Positions 20,954-33,500 of a stretch of DNA of 64,000 bases are shown piece after piece. The position numbers and the translations under genes were made by a program. This stretch comes from Lineus longissimus (lineage: Eukaryota; Nemertea; Pilidiophora; Heteronemertea; Lineidae), in assembly GCF_910592395.1 (NCBI RefSeq), contig NC_088320.1, positions 15,500,501 to 15,564,500 of the forward strand. Direction: 5' to 3'. The notes under the pieces are model-generated. The model was given only the letters and a program-made list of their open reading frames with translations, ran no database searches and was not told the origin of the DNA. How positions within the stretch are numbered: position 1 is the first letter of the stretch; each line of letters starts with the position of its first letter.

Positions 20954-22070
20954 AATATAAATATATATATATGCATGGTTAACACAAAGAACAATTAAGA
21001 CCCGAATACATTTCGCTCCAGAAAAGCAAAACACTATTTCCGTTTAACTCAACATTTGACGATTTAAGACGTTATTATCAGGGATTTCTCTTGCCATAAA
21101 ACTCTCCACAATTAGTTAGTCACATGGTAAAGGACTAAACCAAATGGGAATTACCGCCGGTAAACAATTTTTCATTGTTCCCCATCATGCAATAAACAGG
21201 ACAAGAGACCACGTAAGGTGTAAAACGTGCCTATCTGTATTACAGCGTTCCTCAGCATTGCGAGCAAACACTCAGAGACGTTGCACCTGCATAAAGTCCT
21301 GTCGAATGATGATGACATTCTTAGCGCCCATGTTGTACACAGTATGCTCAAAGATATAAACAATAAAATCCACTGTTTTTAGCTGCAAACTGAAGCAAGC
21401 TCTGTTTTGATAATCGTCGGAGAGCGAGAGAATAGGAATCATTATTGGACACTTTCCAGAGATTAATATTTTACTATTGCTCCTGTCCACAGCCTCTCGT
21501 CATGAATCAAACTTCAGAAAGGTTGACAAAGAACAATCTTCTGAATGCTTGTACATGGAAAAAGGACCACAGAGTAAATGAACTATACATTTGACCAAAG
21601 CTCATCGTCGGTTGCTGGCCTCGGATTTACATGTAAGCTTATATTTGAAATGCTTTGATAGGCGTGATTACTATTGATCAAACTGAATTATTTTGCTTAT
21701 TATCGCCCAAACATAGAGCTTTTCAATACGATAGATCATGATGACAGAGGACGTTTTGTTTCCTAACTAAACTGAAACCCACGAGACATATCTAATAATA
21801 CAAGACAACTTTGCTTATGGAGATCCAGTCGTAACACAAGTCTCTATTTAGACTAGCTGAACGTGGTAAAAATAACTAAATTATTCATGTTATGCAGCTC
21901 ATTTGTTACATAATCAACTACCTGAGGGAAACTCGAAACTGCTACTATTCATCAATGGAAGTTTATTCCCGCCTAAGTTTTTAACCGGGCCGATCAAAAC
22001 TCCTCATTTTAATAAGCATTTCGCTATCAGTTTCCTTTAACGGACCCCTGATCCCAGAGTTTTAATGATG
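20954..22070. other. Intron of gene A
   Basis: No independent gene is seen. An AT dinucleotide run lies near 20957-20972. The part around 21170-21500 has weak similarity to the intron segments near 29530-29840 and 58200-58500 of the other copies, so it belongs to the duplicated unit. Confidence 0.5.
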
Positions 22071-22089
22071 GTCAACGAGTGGTGGATAT

Positions 22090-22440
22090 AGGGTTTGGCG
22101 CAATGTTTGATCATTCGGCATTTAGTCCTGAATTCAAAGTAACAGAGAACGAGCTCACAGACAATTGCATCGCTTCTAGATTATTCCCATTGATTGAGAT
22201 AGCTTTCATGTTTCAGCCTCCTGATGAATACTGGATATCCACTATCAGTGTTAGAAATGATAATGAAGTAGAAAACACTACGAGACTTTGTAGTCGCGTC
22301 ACCGAGAGCGAAAATATCATTATTGAAGGAAAGGTACTTGTAGCAGGAAGAGACATATTTAAAGCGACCCTTGAGAGATATACAACTTCGAACGTTACTG
22401 ATTTGCGACTTTCTAATCCAAACATTGTCATTCTAAACAT
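22090..22440 (-). pseudogene. Degenerate duplicate of the beta-domain exon, in gene A intron
   Basis: The minus-strand frame reads ISLKGRFKYVSSCYKYLSFN, NDIFALGDATTKSRSVFYF and SNTDSGYPVFIRRLKHESYL before a TAA stop. This is clearly related to the first third of the terminal exon (NDIFVLRD, IDSGYPAFVRTL). Similarity goes on past the stop for about 20 codons and then fades. Genes B and C have the same remnant. The + strand frame of 135 codons across it (22079-22486) is most likely an antisense shadow, although it is unusually long. Confidence 0.6.
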
Positions 22441-22695
22441 TATCTATGTGTACCAAAACAAAATGCAAGAATTACATGAATACTAAACTCTAGAAACATT
22501 GTCATTGAGCAATGCATACTCTAAACTATAATTGTTCTTCCTCTATAGACTTCATAACATCCATCAGTGTGTTTTGTTACGATTTGACATCATTATTGCA
22601 TAATGATTATCTAAGGTCTAGCCTCGCTACCAATTAATCTCTGCCCAATTAGAAAACAAGTTTGTAGGTACAAATGCACTGAATTGATTAGCACG

Positions 22696-22875
22696 CCGGT
22701 GTAATGTTTTTGAGTGTTTCTGTTTTTGAGTGTTTCCCCTCATTGTTTGGGAACGCTCAAAAATAGATTGACAAGTTTTTCTGTGTATCCCCCCTATTGA
22801 AAAGTCGTGGTCTCTCTAGCTGCCTATTGTTTGGAAACACTGACACATGGGAAACAACCACAGATGTTACACCGG
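22696..22875. mobile_element. MITE of the CCGGTGTAA family, copy 2
   Basis: Same element as at 17703-17866, with an internal duplication of TGTTTTTGAGTGTTTC. It lies in gene A's intron about 50 bases below the PAN donor. In genes B and C this position is occupied by BEL LTR sequence. Confidence 0.65.
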
Positions 22876-22923
22876 TCATGAAAGTAAGAGTAAAGAACAA
22901 GTTGAAGACGGTATCTTTTTTAC

Positions 22924-23232
22924 CTTGTTCTCAACCGATCTTGAATAAACCTGGCCGCTATTTCTTCTACTGTAAATCTGATGACCTGCATCACTGCTGC
23001 TGAGTTTGCACAACTCTATCGACGAATCAAACTCAAACGTCTGACATAGTGGGTTGTCGTGACAAATGGAGGAACAAGCGAGCAATGATCCTGTTTGGCA
23101 ATTTCCCAGATTTGGCTGTTGGATAGACAACTCAATGAAAGCTCTTTTGAACGATGATGACATTTTTAACGCCAGTAAGGACTTCTGCTTTCCGACAAGT
23201 ATCAACAAAAAGGTCAACAGGGACCAGAACAT
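22924..23232 (-). CDS. Gene A first exon: signal peptide and PAN/apple-like domain
   Basis: 103 codons from ATG (23232) to the donor AAG|GTAAAA (last base 22924; phase 0). The N-terminus MFWSLLTFLLILVG is a good signal-peptide core. Cysteines lie in LGNCQTGSLLACSSICHDN, PLCQTFEFD and SIELCKLSSS, as in small PAN/apple domains, which bind proteins or sugars outside the cell. The same exon length (309 bases) and phase occur in genes B and C. The terminal exon is at 20951-20049. Confidence 0.7.
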
Positions 23233-25815
23233 TGTAGTTATTTTATCATGACATTGAACGAAGTTTTAAACGATGACGAACAGGGGCAGGAGCCTGCACG
23301 GATGCCAATTGTTCTTCGATGGTCAGTGAACTAATCGGGAGTCATATCTGACTACTTGGTCGGCTGTGGAATCGGTTGGCTGTAAGTTATCCTTAAGTCC
23401 TCGTGAATGCCCTTAATAATGCTGATGTATTGTAGACACACCTGTTGACCGCTTATGGAAAATAAACCTTTACCGCCTGGCTCCTTTCGGCAGTTACCCT
23501 TCAGTCTCAAATCTAAATTGGATAAAAATTGATTCGTAATCGCTATTGTAGATTTGCCCCAGAGCACACGTTGGTAATTTTATTGACGATATCAAATTGA
23601 TATTTTGCATTTTGTCGCTTATCTTTTCAACATCCGGGCCTATATGACCTTGTCGGTGTGGTGTAGTACCTTTCTTTCTCGGCAACCTCGTCCTGGCCAG
23701 GCTGCTGGGGTGCAACCCCCTTGGATGTTAAACCTTGCCACACAGGGTGTACCATAGAGGCTGGTCTTGGGCCTGATTCCTGGTTCTCCGAGTCTACTGC
23801 TGTGCGTGTGATCTATCGCCTATGTCAAGAGAACTCAAATCGTTTGAGAAACGCTCAACTGTCGACGACCGATACGAGAACTCCAAATGGATCGAGACAG
23901 ACGGAACACATTTAAAGTAAGTGCCCGCAAGCGGACTCAATTTCTGCACATTAAATGAGTGATGCGTTGGAAACAGTCCTCCACGATTCTGCTATACCAA
24001 TAGTCAGACTCTGAATAACTTTATTGAAAGTATGATACATAAATATGGATTATGGCTGCCTCATTGACATTTTGTTATGTACCTGGTCGATATGAAGTTT
24101 GGTAACAATGAATAAATCGATTAAGGTCGACAAATAGACAAAAACTGGAAAGAAAATGTTAGTATCTGATCCCGAAATAGAGGAACCGCGGCGAGAAGGA
24201 TATTGAAATGGTTGCCGGGTCAATTAAATGTTAGAGGGTGTAGTTGGATTCCTGTTCTCTAATAAATGCGAGAACCTTACATCTCGGGGGTTAGAGTTTT
24301 CAAGCCAAGTTGGCGCACTGTTATGCATGTAATTATAAAACTTATTAATAGCCATAAATAGAACACTGCTTAGAAATGCATAGATAAATTGAATATTGAT
24401 ACGACAAAAATAATGCAAATCACAAAACAAGAATTAATGTCGGGTATCGATCTGAGGTTGCCCAGCTCATATACGAGCGGTCCTACTCACGCCACAAGAG
24501 CCATTCGCGAAAACGTCGAGCCAGAGAGGCAAACTATCCTGCTTCTGACGATGCATGTCGGGTATGAACAACGACAAGCTTCTTCATTGCCTATACGAGT
24601 ATATCCCTTTAGATCATGTCTTTCACCATTATTCCCTGGAGAATTTCAGCAATTTTGCCCCAAAACATCCCCAAAAGTATTCCGGGATAAACCAGCCACT
24701 AAATGTCCATAATATTTCATCAATATATCCCTATAACCAGCCGAAATGCGGCCTTAGTTTGATTTGTTAAGCACTGTAGATAAGGAGATGGTGTCGCTCG
24801 AGAAGAGATACGTACTGGTGGGCGATAGCGACCGGTTAGGGATTATATTGATGAAAATCAGTAGCCGGATATCGGCCGGTAAGGTTTTATTATATCAAAC
24901 AGGGATATAATGAGGAAGCTCGTGCACTTAATCATTCTAATATAAATGTTGAATATCCGCTGTTTATCTGTGACAGGCTAAGAACAAACTAGTGAGTCGT
25001 TGAAATCATATCTCTCAGAACGGATACATCACTTTTGAAGAAGTAATAGGAAAATGTTTAAGTCCGATGAAAGGAAAACGTTGTATTTCCATAGTTTCCC
25101 CAAACACGTATTTTGGTGGTCAAGCCGATTATTGTATGGTGAAGTCGTAGATATAGCCGTAAGAGTGAAAAGGGGTATGGGATGATAACTCCAAAATGAC
25201 AAAATGATCATAAAATATTTTCACGCCGATGTAATGTTTTTGGTTGTTCAACATATTTTAGTGTTTCAATGCAAAAGCCTCAAGTTCGATAGTTAAAAAA
25301 GTGAGCAACAGAGAAAACCGTGATAAACTGCCTCTCAAAATTCCCAAATGACTAGAAGGTGACTCTTGAAACGGAAACACTCAAAACCGTAAAAGCTGAG
25401 GAGAAGTTTGAAATGTCCTTTGTTATATTGTCTCGGATCAAAATTAAGAAGTAATATTATGTGCTTTTAATGCACCGGTGAGTCGGGAGCTTGTGCCCCT
25501 CTCCCTCAAGCATCGGCACAGAAACGTTTCTTGTCCCAAATGAATGAATCTTGAGGGAATAAAGGTATATGCATTGCGAATCCTGAACCAAATGTGAATG
25601 CCCGTCGAATTGACGTCGAACTCTCATCTGACAATCAGTCGCCAAAACTGGTCCATGCACAGGGGAAAAAGCACTGGTCATGCCCTTATTTCATGCTTAG
25701 CTAATTAGAATACCATATTGTTCTTTTGAAAGGGCATAGGAGTATCATATCATTTTAATCTACTCGTTACCATAACACGATACCTTTTTGTATGCAAGTT
25801 ATTACCTTTAATACC

Positions 25816-26905
25816 CAATGGGTCATATGAATAAAAACTAGCATTTGCTTTCTCTACCGATTTTGAAGCATTTGCTTGTACTCGTATGAATATAACCGTA
25901 GCAAATGCTCGGAAATTTAAGTCTTTGCTACAAGTCAAAGCAAACGCTTTTTAGTCTCTAGAGTATGCTTCGAAAGGGAGGAAATGCTTGTCTTCATATG
26001 AATAAAGCATAGCATGCTTTTTAGTTGATAGGAAATTATTCGGTTTTTCAAGGTTGCTCCTGAGGTTGCTAGAAAATTGAAGTAAGAGGTTTGTCATCTT
26101 CCGAATGGCTTATTTCATGCGTTTTGGTCACGAAAATTGTATTTGCCATGAAAGTCATGTCGCGTAGATTCACTACATCGATTTTATGAGGCCACGTGTA
26201 GCGGAGGTCATAGCACTTGACAATTTATTCGGAGGAAACTCGAGATGGGTCTTTGAGCACGAAATACCAAATGTTAAGTGTCACTTCATAATCTGCGAGA
26301 ACTCAGGTTTCGGTCTGGCGAGGTGGACGACAAATTTTTCTATCAAAGTAAAACAATTGCATGGGGGCTCTCCCTTAGCAGTAGAGGCTCTATGATGTAT
26401 AACGAGGCAAATTATTAAAAGGATGAAGGACTTCCCCAGTTAGATGACAGGTGAGTCGGATGATGGTGACGCGAGAGAGTGTGTCAACGAGGAGAGAACA
26501 CTTAGCACTTTCGCCAACATCTTTCATCAGGAGACCTCTTGACCCCCTATCCTCGAATACCAGGGTCAGCCGTGTGCTCCTCTACCACACACATCACTCA
26601 AAAAATTTGATCATTTATAGGTGCCAAGTGAAAAGCCCTGAAGTTCAGGATGGTTTAACCCCTTCTAATTAACAATACAAAAACCACAAAATGAAATAGA
26701 TTACCAGCACCGACCATTCATAAGAAATATGACATCGGGACTGACGTTCAAGAATTTGCTAGAAGATTTTTAGCAAAGCTTCTGCAGTGAAAGGCCCACA
26801 TTATTCATACGAAAACAAGCATAATCTTCTACCTTTAGCAAATACTGCCTACTTGAAGGATTTGCTTCCAAGGAAATCCTAGTTTTTATTCATATTGCCC
26901 AATGT
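25816..26905. mobile_element. Foldback/MITE-like element, about 1.09 kb, copy 1
   Basis: The left end (CAATGGGTCATATGAATAAA, then AACTAGCATTTGC) is an inverted repeat of the right end (26870-26905). Just inside, the motif AGCATTTGCTT or its complement recurs many times, as subterminal repeats do. No transposase frame is present. A matching copy lies at 53087-54184, and a related right half ends near 28470. Inside, 26450-26900 is also similar to 27950-28470, so part of the interior has been copied again downstream. The TIR carries AATAAA, which could serve as a poly(A) signal for genes beside it. Confidence 0.6.
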
Positions 26906-27260
26906 CATAAGTGCCAAGTGAAAGGTCCTGAAGTTCGGGATGCTTGACTCAAAGATCCTTGTACGTATACAGATAATACTCTGTAGAAAGAGGAGGAATG
27001 TGTTGTACATTTCTATCCGTATACGCAAAGGATCCGTGATAAGGCCCTGATCTTAACTCCCTATTATGTACATGTAGAGTCGGCGTTCTAACGCTAGACT
27101 TGTCTCCAAATCACCGCGTAATGTAGGAGTTCGCAGCAGAAATGACCAGATTCCGAGAAATGTCTGTGCTTTGGCTATACACATGTTAAACTTCTTAATA
27201 CACTCAAGACGGAGTCGTAATTGTGAGTCGATTTGGGTATATAAAGTGCCGCTATTCCGT

Positions 27261-27530
27261 ATCTTGATTAGAGGCTCTCCCTTAACCTATGTCTATGATA
27301 TCTTAATTAGAGGCTCCCCTTAACTTAGGCCTATGATATCTGAATTAGAGGCTCTCACTTAGCATAGGGCTATAATATCTTAATTAGAGGCTCTCCCTTA
27401 ACCTAGGTCTATGATATCTGAATTAAAGGCTCCCCTCAACCTAGGTCGATGATATCTTAATTCGAGGCTATCCCTTAACGTAGGTCTATGATATCTTAAT
27501 CAGAGGCTATCCCTTAACCTAGGTCTAGAT
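27261..27530. repeat. 39-bp minisatellite, about 7 copies
   Basis: Tandem units of the form ATCTTAATTAGAGGCTCTCC followed by CTTAACCTAGGTCTATGAT. The homologous site in unit 2 (55557-56210) has about 17 copies, so the array has expanded or contracted since the segmental duplication. Confidence 0.9.
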
Positions 27531-28540
27531 GTATAGCGAGACAAATAATTAAACGGATGCAGGACTTCCCCGATTCTGCACTCTGAACCATCAGAGTTAA
27601 TCGGTCCGTTACCTCCCCTCATACCTGCCATAATTCTCTATCTCATGCGCCTCGAGTTGTGGTGAGCCAATCAGAACGCTGCTTTCAAAATTTTGAATTT
27701 CATGAATGAGTAATTTTATTCCCTCCTCCAGTCTTGATCCCATCGGATTGGCATGCTGCCAATATAAACTTTCGATACAGCGTTTTTGAACGTAGAAGAC
27801 TAGAAGTGAGGTTGTTCATATCATGATCAAAGTGCGCTTTTGTTACAGGCCTTCTGATTGGTTAATATCGGCGGTAGTTTGCGATCTATTGAGGAATAAC
27901 AGAACCAACTTATACAGGCAGATCTGCGTATTGTGTCAAGGGTTTGTGTAACGGAGTCCGAGTCGGCGGAGTGGATCCAAGGCTTGAGGGTCAAGATGCG
28001 ATTTTGCTGATGACAGAGTCGGATGATGAAGACGCTAGAAATGGTCAACGAGGACAGAACAGCACCATCGCCGACATTTTTTCCTTAGGAGACATCTTGA
28101 CCCCCTATCCTCGAATACCAGGGTCAGTTGTATGCTCAGCTCTCCCACACACATAACGGAAAAAAGCTCGGTCATACAATGGCATAGTAAGTGCCAAGTG
28201 AACGACCCTGAAGTTCGGGATGATTGACCCCCAACCAACAATACCGAAACCACAAGATGAAAGATTACCAGCACAGACCACTCATAAAAAATATGACATC
28301 GGGACTGATCTTCAAGCATTTCCTTGAGAAAATTTTAGGAAAGCATTTGCAGTAAAAGGTCAATATCATTCATACGAAAACAAGCATGATCTTTTACATT
28401 TTGCAAATACGTCTTCTACTTGAAGGATTTGCTTCGGAGGAAATGGTAGCTTTTATTCATATGACCGATTGTCCCTTACACATCAAGTATCATACAGCCT
28501 TAACCATGTGTTGTGTAGTAGATCGAGTAGCTCCTTGATA

Positions 28541-29506
28541 CTAACGAGAGAATAACTTCTTGTGCGATGGTTCATTGACCAAAGATCTTAGTGCCTTCTT
28601 AACATTTTTGTAGATGGTTATTTCTGACAAGATATAGTGCAATTTATTTTTTGTGAGGTGACTATGGCAAAACTGTATAATGTCACCATTATAACGCACA
28701 ATAAAATGATGGCAGCCTTCAAAATCAATTTGTTGAGTGAAACTGAGTTCTCCATCAGTTGAATTGAAGTGGATCATTTTCGCCCCATTAAGTACAACTA
28801 TTAGTGTTCGTCTTACCAAGAAAGCATCCGTGACGTGAACGTAGTCTTCAGTCTGGAGATGAAGCTTTTTTTGCAAGAAACGCTTAGATGTCGGGTCATA
28901 AAATGATATAGTTATCAACTGATCAGATGAAGTAACCGTTTTTTTCAAAATACAAGGAATATTGTTATACGCATGATATATAGCATGCGTCTGTTTGAAT
29001 GGCCTTATCTCATGACTACACATGGCAATAACAGAAATATGTCTTTGGTTATTTTTCATTGTCACATTCTCCACAATATTGCAATGAACTAGGTAGTACC
29101 TAAATTTTCGAATCAAGACAATCATCGTCATACTTCGTTCATAAAACCAGGAATGGCAGTGGTAAAATGTATGCCTAGCTGGTAATTCTTTTGCCAGCCT
29201 GAATTCAATGTGGCCTTTATTCCTGAATTTAGAATCATAGAGAATGTGTTTACTAACAATGACAAAGCTCCTATATTCTCCAAATATACCGAGGTATCTT
29301 GAACGTTTAATAGTTCTGATAAATGCTGGATATCCACTGTCAAGACGTGAAAGGTTAAATATATAGAAAACAAGCCGTGTCTTTGTAATCCTATCTCTGA
29401 GGACGAAAATATCATTATTGAAGAGGAAGTAGGAACGGTCATATTTAAGGAAGTGTCCATTGAAAGCAATTCGACTCCGAAGGTAACTGATATGAGACTT
29501 TCTAAT
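28541..29506 (-). CDS. Gene B terminal exon: beta-rich domain, 321 aa
   Basis: Minus-strand exon with a pyrimidine-rich acceptor (CTTTTAG, exon base 1 at 29506, phase 0), open for 321 codons to the stop at 28541. It includes YFLFNNDIFVLRDRITKTRL, RLDSGYPAFIRTIKRSRYLG, LITISFYDPTSKRFLQKKL, AFLVRRTLIVVLNGAKMIHF and a C-terminus ending HKKLFSR. It is very close to gene C and more distant from gene A, with mostly conservative changes, which suggests constraint at the protein level. No start codon lies near the acceptor, as expected for an internal exon. Its PAN exon is at 49984-50292, across an intron containing the BEL element. AATAAA near 28457-28452 on the minus strand, from a foldback-element end, could serve as poly(A) signal. 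Confidence 0.7.
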   Translation of the reverse strand: MRKSHISYLRSRIAFNGHFLKYDRSYFLFNNDIFVLRDRITKTRLVFYIFNLSRLDSGYPAFIRTIKRSRYLGIFGEYRSFVIVSKHILYDSKFRNKGHIEFRLAKELPARHTFYHCHSWFYERSMTMIVLIRKFRYYLVHCNIVENVTMKNNQRHISVIAMCSHEIRPFKQTHAIYHAYNNIPCILKKTVTSSDQLITISFYDPTSKRFLQKKLHLQTEDYVHVTDAFLVRRTLIVVLNGAKMIHFNSTDGELSFTQQIDFEGCHHFIVRYNGDIIQFCHSHLTKNKLHYILSEITIYKNVKKALRSLVNEPSHKKLFSR

Positions 29507-29849
29507 CTAAAAGATTTATGCATGATTAACGCAAAGAAATATTTGGACCGTATAAACTCAACATTTGATGATTTGACATGTTATTGTCATGGGCTTCTCC
29601 GGCATAAAACTCTCCACAATAAGTTAGTAACATGGTAAAGGACTGAAGCAAATGGGAATTCCCGCCGGTGTACGATTTTTCATTGTTCCCGTTTTCAGGT
29701 GTTTTCATGCAATGAACAGGACAGGATCGGAGTAATAGGGAAACAGAGAAAACCATGCTAATCTGTAATACAGCGATCATAAACAATGACAGAGTAAACA
29801 CTCGGAGACCTGTATAAAGTCCTGTCGAACGATGATGGCATTCTCAGCG

Positions 29850-30150
29850 AGAACGAGCTTACAAACAATTGCATCGCTTCTAAATTATTCACATTAATTG
29901 AGATAGCTTGCATGTTTGATCCACCTGATGAATATTGGATATCCACTATCAGTGTTAGAAATGATAATGAAGTAGAAAACACTACGGGAATTTGTAGTCG
30001 CGTCACCGAGAGCGAAAATATCATTAATGAAGGAAAGGTAGCAGGAAGAGGCATATTTAAAGACTCCTTTGAATTGAAAGAAATTCAACTTGGAACGTTA
30101 CTTATTTGCGACTTTCTTATCTCAAATACTGTCTATCTGTACCAAAAGAA
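29850..30150 (-). pseudogene. Degenerate beta-domain exon duplicate in gene B intron
   Basis: Minus-strand similarity to the terminal exon: NDIFALGDATTNSRSVFYF and SNTDSGYPIFIRWIKHASYL, then a stop. Same remnant as at 22090-22440 and 58515-58815. Confidence 0.6.
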
Positions 30151-30384
30151 AGGTCAAGACTCACATGAGTACTGAACTCTAGAAACACTGTCCTTGTGCA
30201 ATGCATACTCTTTAAACTATCATTGTACTGCCTGTATTGTCTTTATGATATCCACTAGCGTGTTTCGTTACGATTTAACATCATATTACATAATGATTAT
30301 CTAAGGTCTAGCCTCGCTAGTCAATAATCTCTGCCCAATTTTCCAAAGTGACAAATCGCGTCAGTGGATGCAGGCCTTGTTAGT

Positions 30385-30576
30385 TGTCGGGGATCTTCCC
30401 CACATTTAGGGTAAAACCCTTCCTTTTGTCGATAAACAGAACGAAACACCTGATTCTTCAAATCAACAAGGCGCACTCCTCACACACGTGGGTTTATTCT
30501 CATTACCATACAAACACAAGAACATTTCTAGCGACGCACATTTACATACAAGGTGTGACAAAGACAGTCCGCAACA
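30385..30576 (-). repeat. BEL/Pao LTR, 192 bp (3' LTR of the minus-strand element)
   Basis: It begins TGTCGGGGATC and ends CCGCAACA on the + strand (TG...CA ends). The outer flank is TTAGT (30380-30384). It is nearly identical to 49756-49947 and to the solo LTR at 59054-59244. Read on the minus strand it contains AATAAA. The adjacent internal bases form a purine-rich tract (GCGGGGAGATAA, minus strand, 30588-30577) directly before the LTR, as a polypurine tract should. Confidence 0.88.
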
Positions 30577-30589
30577 TTATCTCCCCGCA

Positions 30590-33500
30590 TTGGAGGAACT
30601 CCAAAGAGTAAGACTAGGCCTATGCCTAATGTAAGGACGGCTGCTTAATCTTAAGTGTATCACAACTCCTATTACTTATAGTGTGTGAGGGACTGTTGGA
30701 AATCTAATCAGAGCTATAGAATTACTATATACTTTCCCACTGATTATACATTCAGTTCAGCTTGAAGCAAGTCTCAAAAGTAAACAGACAATCAGTTATA
30801 CATGTAGTATTCACTTGGATTATCAACTTGAACTTATAACTCAAGATGCAACTAGCAACTTAAAATCAAGTACTAGACGCAAGGGCCCAGCGCGCCGCGT
30901 AGCGGCAAAAAAGCGAAGCTGGCGAAACATTTATAACGGGTCACCGTCACTTATTATTGGACTTATAGCGCATTTACGGGGTTGCAACTATTGGCTCACT
31001 GTCTATAGTGACCATTAAAGTTGCATGGGTTTTTTAACCTCATTTTGCGATAACCTCGTTTGTCCATAAGGGCTGACCGATTCGGGCGCAATCGGCATCA
31101 TTGGCTGTGTTTGGCATCATAGGTGTGTCTCGTGAAGTGATTTTGGACAACAAACCATCGTATATATCTGTTTTTTTCGTTTTTCCATGTAATTTTGCCA
31201 CGCCCCTTTTCCAGGGTGTTATTCATATTGATTTATTATGGTCATATGTACGTACATTCGTACAAGGGGACGAGCTTACTATGTTCCAACAAATCGAGTA
31301 CATTCGCAAAATGTTGATTTTTTGGACGCGTGTGAGTAGTGCAAATCGGCCACAAACAATTTATTCCATTTGATTCCATTTGATTCCATCGACAAATATT
31401 TAAAGAAAAGAACGAATATCGTGCCAGTTCGATAGTTTCAGGTTTGATTAGTAAGGTTTGATCCGGGGGGGGGGGGGGGGGGGTGATAATGATATGCTAC
31501 ATTAGCCGATAATCAACCTGGGATCGATGAAGTATTGCAGGTGTATGACTGTATGCAACTAAGCTTATGGTGAGCATTCGGAACGAGGTAATCACCGTAA
31601 TTCCCGTCATCCTTTAATGTTTACATCGTTCACTGCTTGCTTTCCGTACAAAATCAGTAAGTTTTCAGATGTCGAGGTGATGGAAATACTCATCGAAGTG
31701 TCAATTAGTTGTCTGTGAATCGCTGGCAGCATTGGTATGACCTGGTTTGGGTGACACTGACTGACAGAGTTGCACTTGCAGCCTGATGCGGATGGCCGGT
31801 GAATTCTGAAGTCAACGTATACGTATAGGCCGGACATCCTAAACAGCGTCCACCAGCGTCCACCAGGTTTCAAAGTTATCAAAATTATATTTTCTTGACA
31901 TAAATCAATAATATTATCAGTGCAGTGCCCTAGTAAGCGCGCAGCGCCTTTAGGTTGGGGGAAACCCCCCAAACCCCCTGGTTGGGACCCTGCTATAGTT
32001 CCTCCGCCAATTTTTTGTTTTGATAGACATTTTTCTCCGTGTATCGCATTAGCAGTAACTCAACTCCATCGTCATAATAGCCGGCAATGAAATGGAAAAT
32101 GCCCCCCCCCCCCCTGAAAGGTGTCCAGACTATCGTAGTCTGGGACTCTGGCAGATTCTAATGTAAAGTGCAAGCTCTATTGAACTCGCGCAACTGTTGC
32201 CATGGAGAGCCCCTCCCCCCCCCCCCCCAACCCCCGTCCTTCTGACATGTTTTAGCCAGTGCATTGGGGGGAAGGCCCCTCAAACCCCCTATCGGCCTCT
32301 CAATAAGTCCTTCCGAGCTGCTTACCCTGGGGCGCTCGAGTGGAACCCCCAAACCTTCATGATGGTGCAGTCCTTTGACAGAGCGAGGAAGAGGTACTCC
32401 TTTGATGGTACCCTAACTGCAACCCTCAACCATCATTACCCTTCCTTTTCACTGGCATGATATTGGCAAGACTCCCACGAGGTCGTACTGGTGGCTTCCT
32501 TGAGGCAATTGCTTGTGGTCGTACCTGGGCAACCAATTCAAGGGGTCAGGGATCTAGGGATCAGGTTTTTCCCCCACCAACATGTTGCCGAATGGTTAAT
32601 GCATAAAAAATTGGTTGGAAAGGGTTTTTGCTGGCCAAGAGACTTGAAGACACTTTACTCTTGAGGAACACCAGACTGATGAACAAAGAACTCAAGGAAC
32701 CCTCTTCATACCTGGGAGCATAAAAAGCCTGCTAGCGAATATTGATTATTCTTTAGAAAAAAACAGAAGATCTGCAAAACCAATGGTACCCCATAAAAAC
32801 ATGCATTCCTCCTTATGGTGTCTTCGGATCCCACCACGGCCCATGTGGAATTCGTTCAAAAGGTTTATTGAAATCTCAAAATAATTTTTTTTTTCGGAAC
32901 GCCTTCCCGTCTTTTGCTTCATTATTTCGGGATTATATCCATTTTAAGCATCTTTTGGATATCATTACTAAAGTCTCAAAAATCAAAACACATATGTCGG
33001 GGGGTAAACCCCCAGAAATTGAAGTTTGATTAAAAAACAGTGAGAATAATCGTCTGGTTCTCTCTCGGAGCTCAGAATAGTCGAGTTACTACTTTCGCGC
33101 GTTTATCTCTTCTGGCGGCCATTTTAAGTCAAATTTAAGCCATTTGAAACGAATCCATGTACTTGAGAAACATTGTTTACATTGGATGACGTCGTATGCA
33201 CGTTAACCATAGTAGCGCTTCGCAGAAAAGCCTGCTGCGCGCTTAAAATAGGTTATTTAAAACATATTTTGCAAGTTTTATTGCAATATAGCTTCCCACC
33301 ACAAGTTTGTTGTGGCAATCTACGTCATCATGTCTTTAGTGGCCGCATCAGGGACACCATGCTAAGTCACATAAAGTGTGTCGTGGAGGCGTGTCCGCCA
33401 GACTACCGCGTGATTGGTTGACCTAGTTGATATCTGTGTCAATTCGTTGTTTTTGCGACGACCAATAATGACGAATCATCAGCAAGAGTATTGACTTGTC

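Larger units (their letters stand above)
22900..30384. repeat. Segmental duplication unit 1 (about 7.5 kb)
   Basis: From the PAN exon of gene A through the 5' flank of the LTR, this stretch matches 49950-59053 in the same order and orientation; for example 23741 matches 51021, 26186 matches 53465, 28541 matches 57216 and 29912 matches 58581. Differences include a 1-kb insertion (54253-55271), a longer 39-bp minisatellite and a segment near 50590-50810 in unit 2. The stretch 23240-25815, apart from the matching copy, holds no gene that I recognise. A partial third copy follows 59245. Confidence 0.9.

Noticed and set aside
22079-22486. + strand frame of 135 codons with a pattern loosely like an F5/8-type galactose-binding domain
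   Set aside because: The minus strand of the same stretch is homologous to the long terminal exons with splice acceptor, and the + frame is not open in the long exons. Best explained as an antisense shadow.
27944-28156. + strand frame with an acidic start (ESDDEDARNG) and a possible donor
   Set aside because: The related segment at 26450-26560 does not keep the frame, so coding is not supported; treated as part of the foldback-related repeat.
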